From NCBI RefSeq assembly GCF_041260155.1, contig NC_091933.1, forward strand, positions 4,269,501-4,333,500: a stretch of 64,000 bases of DNA, read 5' to 3'. Positions 54,801 to 64,000 of this stretch are shown piece after piece. Made by a program: the position numbers and the translations under genes. Every line of letters begins with the position of its first letter. Position 1 is the stretch's first letter. Under the pieces are notes generated by a model. That model did no database searches and was not told where the DNA came from. It saw nothing but the letters and a program-made list of their open reading frames with translations. The DNA is from Ptychodera flava. Taxonomy: Eukaryota; Hemichordata; Enteropneusta; Ptychoderidae.

Positions 54801-57495
54801 TATTTTTGGAAGGGGATTGAAAGTCACTGATGACATCAGTGTTTTCTACAATAAAATGCAATAACTGCAATTTGCCCAGTATTGAAAGGATGTGAGAAAT
54901 ATAATGTCACACACAAATGGGTCTCTAACTCGTTGAGCAATTTCTGTCTGACAATCGCCTTTGGTTCATGCAAGACAGAAATACCCCAACTTGTGCGAGA
55001 CATTTCACCTCATTCGACTGGGTTGTGGAATTCAACTATTCTTTTCTTATAGTGATCAATTCAGGTCCTCTCTCTTCTGCCTCAGCGTCGTTCATTAAAA
55101 AACAAGATTCAATAGTGTTTAAAGCTCACAAGCAGTATACTGACATGGTAGTGATGTGTGTGATGTCACAGAAGTTAAGTAACTATGTAAATAATGGATT
55201 CTCATTTTCAAAAAGTGATTTCATGTCTCTGCTAACAACAAAAGTAAGTTCTTGTGGAGCAGTTCATATGATTGGAAATTGTTGGTTTCTCTAAATTGAT
55301 CCCTTTAAACTCTTACAATTTTACTATTTTTGTGTCATCTTTTGTCTTTCAGGACTGATGGGAATATTTGAAAAGCGTCGATTTCGTAAGCTACTGATGT
55401 TCATCAATGATTTTGAAGAAGACAACCCCAAGACATGGGCTGGTATAGATCCACAGAAATCTACAATGCAGGACGTTTATGATAAGTTTGGAGTAGATGC
55501 TAACACTGCTGCATTTACAGGCCATGCTTTAGCTCTACATAGAGATGATGAGTAAGGCTTTTTTATTTCACCGTGATAATAAACTGTTCTTCCATTTGCT
55601 TCATCTGTAAATTCTTGTTGAATACTGTCGATGTTAAATTGTTCTGTCCCATACATACATTGTAGTTTTGAACGTCTTCAGACTTCCATAACAAGGCATC
55701 TCTGCATAATGTGTTGCCAACCTATCCCCCTGAAGCTGAACAAGTGACTTTTGAATGCAATTTGTCTGTGGACTAACATAAAGATATTAATGTAATTTCT
55801 GCTTGCTTCTAGATATGCAAAAATGCCTTGTCTGGAGACCATCAGAAGGATTAAACTGTACAGTGACTCCCTTGCTCGGTACGGCAAATCACCATATCTT
55901 TACCCATTGTATGGCTTAGGAGAATTGCCACAGGGTTTTGCAAGGTGAGTCATTTGCAATACATATGACCCTGTAACAATAGATGGGTAACTTCTTTCAT
56001 TGGCAGTCATGCAATGTTTTTTCAGGCAGGAATAGGCCACCACTGTTTTTCTATCCACATACGATTTAACGTCTGATTTAGATAGCTACAGCTATAAACT
56101 GTTTGCATCACACATGAATGTGTATGTATGATATGATTGACATGCACTAAAATTACAAGCAGTTTGATTCTGAAACAAGACATAAAGCTTTCAAAGCAAA
56201 TTATTCATGGAAAATTTTGATATATCATGAAAATTTTGATATATCATAATTAAAAAAAACCAAATTAGGCCATACAAGTTCTTTGCTTCTGTAGGTTCTA
56301 CCATTGCTGTATGCAGTCCTCCTTTCCAAACATCCACAACCCTACATTAAGCCAAGTTTATGCAAGCAAAATCCCGTTTGAAAGCAAAACCACCTCTGCT
56401 TTTAAGGATGTCACTTTATAGCTTACAATCAGCACCCTGTTTGTCAAAATTAAGACTGCACCATATACAGCAGTGTCCTTGCTTAGCTATGACCAGCCTT
56501 ACATGTAGGTACTGATTTCAGTACATCCCATCTCAATCTTGTCTATGGATGCCGATAGGACAATGCTATGTAATCACCCCAGGCACACCACCATTTGTGC
56601 ATAGCAAATCTATGTGTGCATCCACTGGGCTTAATGATTGGCCATTGGATAACCACGGGTGATTATGTTTTGTAAAACTGATGTTGTACAGTGAAAATGT
56701 ATCTGTAAATGGTTACATAAATTAAGCAAGTGGTTGAAGTAAGTCAAAATAAACTCCATGGATCCTTTTAGTGATGTGAGGCTCAGAAGATATGCATTGT
56801 TGGTGTGTCAGTGGTTTTATTTCATGGTGGCAAGTCAGTAAATACCACTAACAGCAGAGTCCTGTTTTATGCAATCAAACTTCACACCTTACATGTATTA
56901 GTACAGAGCTTACTCCCGGAAATTTTGTGAAACTCCCAAATAAACTGAAAGACTCAATCTGGAAATATCTTGAAATAAATCTTGAAGTCAATTTTACGGA
57001 TGTCTAGAAGGCACTCCAGTAACCAGGGTTCCCAAGTTATTTTACCAGACCATGGATGGTACATGTCACAGTGTGATATATTTATTGTAATGGTGTTTTC
57101 AAGAGATTGACTGTTGTACCTCTTAAAACAGTTGCATGCTATTTCAAATAAAGATAATATCATCCATCCAAATGTCAATCAACTTATCATTTAATTCATG
57201 ATATTATTTACCTCTATCAGACTGTCAGCCATTTATGGTGGTACTTACATGTTGGACAAACCTATTGAAGAAATAGTGTATGATGAAAATGGTGAAGTAT
57301 GTGGAGTGAAATCTGAAGGGGAGACAGCCAAATGCAAAGCAGTTGTATGTGACCCAACATATGTACCTGACAAAGTCAAGAAAGTTGGTCAGGTGGTGCG
57401 TGCTATCTGCATATTGAAGCACCCAATTCCCAACACCAAGGATGGTGCTTCATGTCAAATTATCATTCCACAAAGCCAAGTGGGCAGAAAGTCTG
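42855..57495 (+). CDS. GDI: Rab GDP-dissociation inhibitor, 5' seven exons (residues 1-332), 3' part outside window
   Basis: Cytosolic GDI binds prenylated, GDP-bound Rab GTPases, extracts them from membranes and returns them to donor compartments. Exons: 42855-42899, 53173-53280, 53710-53809, 54144-54281, 55353-55551, 55813-55944, 57221-57495. All introns are GT-AG and phases agree. It starts [21 protein letters not shown], the Rossmann-type nucleotide-binding fold shared by GDI/REP. It contains [18 protein letters not shown] (Rab-binding platform), [21 protein letters not shown] and [11 protein letters not shown]. Vertebrate GDI1/GDI2 are about 445-447 aa, so about 115 residues lie past 64000; no continuation exon was found in 57496-64000. 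GDI rather than REP because spacing and these motifs follow GDI without insertions. GDI1 against GDI2 cannot be assigned. Confidence 0.96.
44030..44195. repeat. Diverged relative of the 34.3-kb element's subterminal repeats
   Basis: Units of the form CTTCRTCCMAAACTACTT / CACTTCGTCCAAAATCAC recur about every 20 bp, resembling the array at 34355-34500. Confidence 0.65.
45889..46114. repeat. ~157-bp local duplication
   Basis: CACAGGTATCATTTGATT followed by TTTACAGGTATTG and TTTATTTGTTTACCTTGTAA occurs at about 45891 and again at about 46048. Confidence 0.85.
46460..46945. repeat. G-homopolymer and degenerate ~150-200-bp tandem repeat
   Basis: A 20-base G run (46546-46565) precedes about three copies of a unit with TTTGAAGACATTTTGGARTAAT, GCATTCTTATACAGTGT and TTTCARCATACA. 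Confidence 0.85.
47450..47910. repeat. Diverged ~230-bp duplication, CpG-bearing
   Basis: Both halves carry GATCGACGTRGCGTTTC-like sequence, TTTAGATTTGA and end in CAAGCGTCGACTTTCTCTTC (47650-47670 and 47880-47900). Confidence 0.8.
49565..49905. repeat. GTCCG-rich interspersed repeat
   Basis: A CCGTCGTCCGTC run (about 49620-49650) is followed by two diverged ~125-bp copies with TCTGAAACNG, GTCCRATTRCTTTGAAATTT and TCGTGGTGAAATT. Related sequence lies inside the hAT-like element at about 32060-32220. Confidence 0.8.
53173..53280 (+). CDS. GDI: GDI exon 2 (residues 16-51)
   Basis: Acceptor TTCTCATAG, donor GTAAGT; phase 0. Encodes [20 protein letters not shown] and [14 protein letters not shown]. 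Confidence 0.96.
53710..53809 (+). CDS. GDI: GDI exon 3 (residues 52-84)
   Basis: Acceptor CATTTTCAG, donor GTAAGT; leaves in phase 1. Encodes [20 protein letters not shown], a GDI signature. Confidence 0.96.
54144..54281 (+). CDS. GDI: GDI exon 4 (residues 85-130)
   Basis: Acceptor GTCCGCAG, donor GTAAAT; phase 1 on both sides. Encodes [19 protein letters not shown] and [13 protein letters not shown]. Confidence 0.96.
55353..55551 (+). CDS. GDI: GDI exon 5 (residues 131-196)
   Basis: Acceptor GTCTTTCAG, donor GTAAGG; enters in phase 1 and leaves in phase 2. Encodes [17 protein letters not shown] and [12 protein letters not shown]. Confidence 0.96.
55813..55944 (+). CDS. GDI: GDI exon 6 (residues 197-240)
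   Basis: Acceptor GCTTCTAG, donor GTGAGT; phase 2 on both sides. Encodes [20 protein letters not shown] and [14 protein letters not shown]. Confidence 0.96.
57221..57495 (+). CDS. GDI: GDI exon 7 (residues 241-332)
   Basis: Acceptor CTCTATCAG, donor GTAAGT; leaves in phase 1. Encodes [38 protein letters not shown] and [15 protein letters not shown]. Confidence 0.96.
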
Positions 57496-58065
57496 GTAAG
57501 TCGTACATGTAGCTCACTAAAGAAACTCTCTACTCCTATGAACCATAGAAATTAGTCAGATGTAGCACAACCCTTTGTTGTTCCTAGTTGCATGGCATGG
57601 AGTCATGCATTTGGGAATAGGGATGAAAATTTAAAAGGAACGGGAAAGCTTGCATAAGTGTGGTGATTTATTGAACAGAGAAAAAATTGATAGAAGAATC
57701 ATTGAAAGTTAGTACACCACAACCTTGCAAAGGAGGTTTGTATGATATTGGTTGCTGTGTGTCTGATATTTGCGAGTTTGTGTCTGTTCTAAGTTCTCTG
57801 CACATGGAAATACCATCATCTTATGATGAACCAGACACAGAATACTATGACAAAGTTGCATGAAGATACCTATTTGTTGAATTTTATTCATGACAACTTG
57901 TGAAGTGCATTCTGTTTAATAGGGATATTATCGGTATTAATCGGAGCAGGAATAAGACAAACTGCAACAAGAAGCAGAATCATTTTTCTAAAATACACTA
58001 AATGCAGCTATACAAAAAATCTGAACAACTTTCTCATACTATTATTAAGTGAAGCTTGGTTTATA

Positions 58066-61000
58066 CAGTACAGTCCACGCAGAACCCGTCACTGGTGCGG
58101 GAACAATGCCCGCATAAAAAGTGCATTGTGCGCGCACGAAACGAGCATCATTGCCAGCAGTATGCGGGCAGATAAAGTGCACTGTGCGGCACTGTGCCGG
58201 CACGATTCGCGCATCGTCACTGTGCGGGCATTGTTGCAATGTGAGGCACATTCACACCTTGACCTTGAATGTATGGCTGAGTTGAACGCTGTTGCATGTG
58301 AATGTAAGTTGTAAGTTGTGAGAGATTCATTCTTGTGGACAAAAATTGCAACAAGTGGACGTACAAGTGGCTACTGTAGTGCTGGGTTTTGTCATCGGCT
58401 CAGCCGAACTTTGACCCATTGCTGATTGGGTGGGAGTTGCGACGTTTAGTGTCATTTACTAATACTAGAAAGATTTTAGGCCGGGGGTAAAGTGAAAACT
58501 CTTTACGTACAATGCATGATCTGTTCCTGTGAAATTGTTACTCTGACTTGGTGCGCTGTGAAGTTCGAGTCCGATCGAAAATTATCGAATTTCTCAAATA
58601 AAGATGACATCACTGGTCGTGAGACGTGGTGTTGAAGAAACTGACTGAGGCTGTGATGGTGACGATAGGTACATGTAAGTTGTTGCCATAACCGTAACGC
58701 ATCGTAGAAGACAAGTCAACACAACAATAAAAATTCTCGATGTGTTTTCTATTTTTCAAAATGTGTACTTTATAACAGGAAGACGATTTATCATGGCAGA
58801 AGTGAATGCCTGTGAACTTTAATCACTCTAGTCTATACGAGCTCATATTCTTTTTTTCAATTGTCAAAAAAGACGATTTAGAACTAAAATGCTGAACTTC
58901 TGTGACAGTTTCACGGCTTTCTTCCTCTTTTCATGCCTAATCGTAATCATGACACTCATTTTCGGTTCACATTATCATGTTTATTATGCCATGCAATTAA
59001 ATGCAAGGAATTCAGAAATAACGTTTCATTGCTTACTCCCCTGTAGCGCGTCATACTTTCTCGATATACAGTAATCACGGTCCCTCTATCACAATGATAT
59101 TACCGGTATGTACCGGTACATGCAGGTGAGGTTGTTTTGTGTGACGCCTGGAAAGACCAAAATTCTACAAGACGCACACTCTTATATGGTTTGGTTTTTC
59201 CTTTCGATGTACGGAACGATTGAACTGAGAAGCACACAAATCGCGATTGAGGTTCTGCTTCGTAAACCTGTCCTCGTAAATTTCAATGATTTCACAAGCC
59301 GAACGTCTCTATCAGCATTTTTTCTAGCCAACTATCACTATTAGTGGCACAAATAAAATGAATAATGTGAGTGGAGTAAACTGACCATCTTCGTAAGTAA
59401 TAACTTGAATTTTTTCCACAGACATGAAAACAAAATATTCGTTTTGGGCGACAGCGCTCGACTTGTTTTCTTGCCGATCATGCCGATGTTTACAAAGGGT
59501 GAAAGGTTGCGCGACAGTACACGTTGGTCGAACCATTATCTAAGTTGCGATAGGAAAATTTCCATGAAGTTTTGATACGTTCCTCGGATATTCCGTACGA
59601 AAAATATTAAATGGACAACATGGTAGTCGATGTAGAGAAAGTCATGATCATCACACTGCCAACGCAATCATACAAACTACGGTGACACCGCGTAATTTTT
59701 CATCGCCACCGGTGCTTCACGATAAAGTCCAACATTAAAATTTGTTTCCCGGGTCATTACGACCATCTGAAAAAAACTACCGAAAAAATACGGCTTCTGC
59801 TTATATTTTACATACCGGTATGAGCTAATACCCGATAAGGTCCAATATTCAAATTGTTCCCATGCACTCCGAATGAAATCGGAGCCAAAAATCTTGAAAA
59901 AATATCACGTCTTTTTTGTGATAATGTCAGACAATACCATGCCAAAAAAGTCCGATATTCAAAAACTTTTCCAACCCAAACTTTAGTGACGAAAACTAAA
60001 ACACTGTGCCAGTTTCTGATTGTATTTTCCGTTCGAGTCGACACCTTACGAACCGAATTTCAAATGTTTCCCGCCCCAAACTATTTGCTGCAGAAAAATA
60101 TGTCTTTTTCATGTCGTGTTTTACGTTGATCAAATCAAACTCTGTAAAATACGCGCGGTGCAGTGTTCTAAATCGTACTCCGACTCTGAACGTTATTAGT
60201 ATATCACAGTGAAGTCTATTACGTCACCACAGGTCTTCAGTGTCGTTTTATTTTGTGACAGACAGTCGTTCGGGCGGGCGACGACATTCCCTCCACATCG
60301 AATAAGTATACATTGTGGAGGGACCGTGATTTAGGTACCAGAAGAACGAACTTTCCTGGTTACATTGTGAACAAAAGCTTGGGGCCGAAACGGGAAGGGT
60401 TGCCCGGGAAACACGTCAAATTTTGCTACACTGTCGTCCAGATGACCTTGAAGACTTGACGTGGGTTGCATGGCCACCCAGAGCAGACATTGTCCTCGGC
60501 CTATTCAATAGCGTCTACGCACTATTCAGCATGATCAGGGGATGGGTCACAAAGGTCATCGAAGTATGCAACAATTTACAGTAAGATTCGCGTCGGCATG
60601 ATTGTTTAAATAATTGCGATCACATTGCTGGTGTATACTATCAAGTTCGGAAACACTTTTAAAGGAATAAATATAATTTTTTACAAAAATAATTCCGTAA
60701 TTTTTTGAAGAAATCATAAATCCACGAACTTAACGTTTCGAATCTGCAACCGGGTTATTGTTTAAATGAACTCCACGCTGAAACATGGGTACTCTTACCA
60801 TTGGCGGCATTTTCCCCACTGCCAACTTCAGTTATAACTTGTGCAATGGGTAGTCGTAACGAAAGAACGATGTCGCTTCTCGCATCATCGTGTCAAAGAA
60901 CGCGACATTTTAGTGTTGAAGTAAAGCAGACGTATCACTACTTGTAGAAACACTAACGTACTGGATGTTTTTTGATAATGCATGCTGGTATCAGTCTTGA

Positions 61001-63763
61001 TCCACGGATAAATCAGCACCAAAAAATTCTCTAACTTTCGAGGTTCCTGTTACAGTCAGTACGATTTAAAAATACTTGCGATTAAATCGTTGTTTGACGC
61101 AGTTTTAAATGTCGACAATGCATTTGACTATTCAAAAACTAAAAGAAAATAACGTTAATGTGCCACATAACAAGTTGGCCTTTTAAGCGGCCACCAAATT
61201 TGAAGAAGGGATTATGAGTAAAAGTTTGGAATAAATGAGACTCACACAAGGATTCAAAGATAATGTTTTTATTTCCACCCCCTAAAAATTAAAAAATCTG
61301 AACCGGCGATTGTCTGAATATTACACCTGATTAAAACTGCAATAAAAAGTTTTGGTCGGGGCGCTAACGCGGAGATGCATGTATGACACCAATTTACACC
61401 ATTCGGAGAACTACTGGAAATGTATTGTTTATGACACATCTCCACGGGTTATGCGATTTATTGAAGAACATGTTCGTCGTCTTTGAGTTTGCAGAATTGA
61501 ATAACGTTGACAGTACATAGCCTTGATATGTATGGGAAAATGTATGGTGCGTTTTTCCACCGACAATGACAACTTTTGAGGTATTTTTTGCTATTTCCAT
61601 CACTTTTTATGATTCGAATCTTTGGTTCAAAGTGAAAGTTCGGCATGTAAAATGTTTTATTGAACAAGACTGCATCGGTCAACAGTCAATGGCGTATACG
61701 TTGCATGGTCGCTATGGAAACCAGCAGTTTCCAAGAATAGCAGGCGAATTCCTCGAAGCATTATGCTCCCATGGGACTTTGTCGGACCACGGTCCCACAG
61801 AGGGCTTTCAATTCGACAAAATGGAATTATTCACGTTTTTTATCTGTCACTTCTGAACGTCAAATACCGGTACATGTTGACCACGAAATTAGTTCAGTCA
61901 AGTCACTTCAATTTGTAAAGTTTGGTACATTTACATTTCAATGTATGTTTGACTCGTCATGAAACAAAGGTCGCAGTTCTTGTCGAAGGACGTTCACGCA
62001 GGAGACACATTGACTCAAGTCTACCCCGAAAATTTTGAACGTTTTTAAAGCCGATAGACGCAAGTTGCTGTAAAGACCAGCAGCCCAAAACTGACAGAAA
62101 GAGTCTCAGATTTAATAGTATGTATCGCATCGATATAACTTTTAAAAAATGTTATGCTTTTAACTTTCTACAAACTGGAGGGACGGTACATCGTAATACA
62201 ATACAGGACCTGTATAAATGTTTAGAACTTCTGTCGTCATATTTCCCGGTCGGATAAAGCCGCCTGCTTTAATTCCCCGAAGAAGCCTAGAATTGTATTT
62301 TACACGATGACTACAGAGGCAGATTCGAACTTAGCGGTAGCCATATTTGCTTGGAAATGCCCAATCGGACAGGGCATGCAGTTTGCAGTCTGGATACTTT
62401 CGCGACTTATAGGTCATTTTGGAACTGGGTTTCTCGTTTCACATTCTGGCATCTCAGTGTCCGGTTTAGTCGTAGAGTGTACTACTGACCCTCTTTCAAC
62501 ACAGTGCATGCGTGATGGCTCAGATATTTTTGAAAAGGGACACGCACCGGACAGACCGCGGATGTATTTTTGTACGTGACATCCATGGACCACGGTCCCT
62601 CTACAAAACTCGGACTTGGCATCTCAGCAAAATGGTTCGCCGATTCGGCTACCTTCGAAACTTCAGTTCGATTTTTTTTTTTGGCGACAAACACGGCAGA
62701 ATTAGCACGAAAAATCAGTAAGCCAATGAAAACACTTGCATTTTCCTACGACATCACCGCTGACTTTACTTCAGTATGATAGTGACTCGATATTGCTAAC
62801 TGCAGTGTCTACTATAGACAGTCGGATCCAGAGCAAAGTCGTTCGTGTAATCGTAAAAAGTTCAGGACAAAAATACAAGCTGTTGATTTCAAAAACAAAT
62901 TTTATTCCGATGCTAGTTGTTATTTCCTGGGCGCTCTCGTTTCCGTACCTGTGTAAAAAGGATGCGTTGTTTCAAATACAACAAATTGACCGGGCAACAA
63001 TTCAAAACTTGTTATTCTTCACCCTCCCTAATATAAAATGGTTTACAATCTGGTGCTTCTATGTATCAGGTTTCGCCATCATGCTTTAGTTCATGTACGA
63101 TGTCTACTCTACGGCAAATGACGGACAAATTCATTCAGAAAATTCCCCTGGCATATTGCATAACAATGTGGTCTGTGCCTGTGATATTACTAATACGTAT
63201 CATGAACTTTATTTATTGTAAATGGCCACAATAATGTTCACTTGTTGCAATTTTTCACAAAGCACGTCCAACCACGGTCTACACGTCCGTGTTCCAACCT
63301 TAGACCACGATCCGTGAGAGGTCTAGTGTCGAGGTCCAGCAGAGTTTGAGGTAGATTTCTTCGGAGCTCTACGCATACTGTCGTATGTGATAATATCTTA
63401 CTGTGACCTGTCTACGACTAAGATTTCTTTATGGATTTTAGAGTCGCCTTAGGCAGACAAAGAGAGTTTGGAGCTGGTTTTAGGACTCAAGATTATTCAG
63501 TTACTCCCAGCCGCCGCTATTTCAGTTAGGCAAGTGTAGCAATGTTGTCACCGACAACTACTCTGCGCGCACATTTTTTGAGTTCGATACCCGCATTGTG
63601 GGCACATTTTGTTCAGTGCGGGCACAGTGCTCGTAAAGTGCTCGCACAGTGCTCGTAAATGCTGGCACTTCACACCCAATTGTGCTGGCATAATGCGCTA
63701 AGAGTGCTGGCATTTTGCGAGCACAATGCCAGCACAATGACAGGTTCTGCGTGGACTGTACTG
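58066..63763. mobile_element. 5.7-kb TIR element with GTGC-rich subterminal arrays
   Basis: The ends CAGTACAGTCCACGCAGAAC (58066-58085) and its inverse (63744-63763) are flanked by TATA (58062-58065 and 63764-63767). Just inside each end are 150-200 bp of short palindromic units such as GTGCGGGCA, GTGCTGGCA and GCACAATGCC. The interior has small frames only; no transposase was recognised. It also includes several inverted ACCACGGTCCCTC motifs. Confidence 0.85.
59076..60345. mobile_element. Possible nested inverted-repeat element
   Basis: CACGGTCCCTC...ACAATG at 59078-59096 is inverted as CATTGTGGAGGGACCGTG at 60313-60330. Related single copies of ACCACGGTCCC lie at about 61789 and 62589. Boundaries are uncertain. 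Confidence 0.5.
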
Positions 63764-64000
63764 TATATCCATCCCATATTTCCTTTCATTGATTGTTTCT
63801 CTTCATCAATCTGGAGTTAATAATTGTAGTGCATAACAATTTCATTCAGAACTTACCTCAACTAGATGTAGGAAAACATTTATCCACTAACAGTGTTTTT
63901 GTAAGGTTCAGTAACATTGGTAAATGATTTGGGAACCCCGGTAACATTTCTGCTTTCTCTTATCATATTGCATTGATATACAAAGGGTAACCCCGGTAAC

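Larger units (their letters stand above)
57496..64000 (+). other. GDI: GDI intron 7, incomplete at window end
   Basis: At least 6.5 kb, most of it the element 58066-63763. No exon matching the GDI C-terminal third was found. Confidence 0.85.

Noticed and set aside
63570..63770. GTTCGATACCC-like sequence suggesting a tRNA B box
   Set aside because: No matching A box or acceptor-stem pairing at the right distance; it belongs to the subterminal repeats of the TIR element.
57496..64000. Search for the missing GDI C-terminal exons
   Set aside because: No segment resembling the expected continuation (the DIYVCM... and FETTCND-type regions of GDI) was seen, so the gene is called incomplete and not truncated.

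Overview
This is a eukaryotic (metazoan) window. Genes are split into short exons by GT-AG introns, the non-coding DNA is AT-rich, and repeats are dense: microsatellites, minisatellites and TIR elements. The two genes recognised are animal housekeeping/regulatory genes with high similarity to vertebrate proteins. The repeats resemble none of the common vertebrate families, and the intron sizes suit a marine invertebrate; I cannot name the species from sequence alone. All homology statements come from recalled family sequences and were not searched.

Layout. 1-4105: sequence downstream of (or 3' UTR of) the first gene, no gene recognised. 4106-35297, minus strand: a complete RNF123 (KPC1) E3 ubiquitin ligase orthologue. 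I resolved 28 coding exons with mutually consistent phases that give 1261 residues: N-terminal region, SPRY domain, long helical middle, C-terminal C3HC4 RING. Intron 6 is a textbook U12-type AT-AC intron. 35298-42854: intergenic spacer between two divergent genes, almost filled by a 6.6-kb block with inverted ends (35487-42127) that itself contains a 1.9-kb TIR transposon with 5-bp target duplications (38169-40083). 42855-57495 (continuing past the window), plus strand: Rab GDP-dissociation inhibitor (GDI), 7 coding exons covering residues 1-332 of an expected ~445; the C-terminal third lies beyond base 64000.

Mobile and repeated DNA. A 2.3-kb hAT-like element with a ~103-bp minisatellite lies in RNF123 intron 1 (30754-33025). 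A 591-bp element with 9-bp target duplications follows in the same intron (34347-34937). A ~150-bp tandem repeat lies in intron 15 (17640-18735), and long TA arrays with palindromes in intron 18. A 5.7-kb TIR element with GTGC/GCAC-rich subterminal arrays fills most of GDI intron 7 (58066-63763). RNF123 intron 18 also holds a CpG-rich stretch with good splice donors (14.5-15.4 kb) that may be an internal promoter.

Functionally the two genes are independent. RNF123 is the catalytic subunit of the KPC ubiquitin ligase. GDI extracts and recycles GDP-bound Rab GTPases. They are arranged head to head, 7.6 kb apart. I found no prokaryote-type system, CRISPR array, rRNA or tRNA gene.
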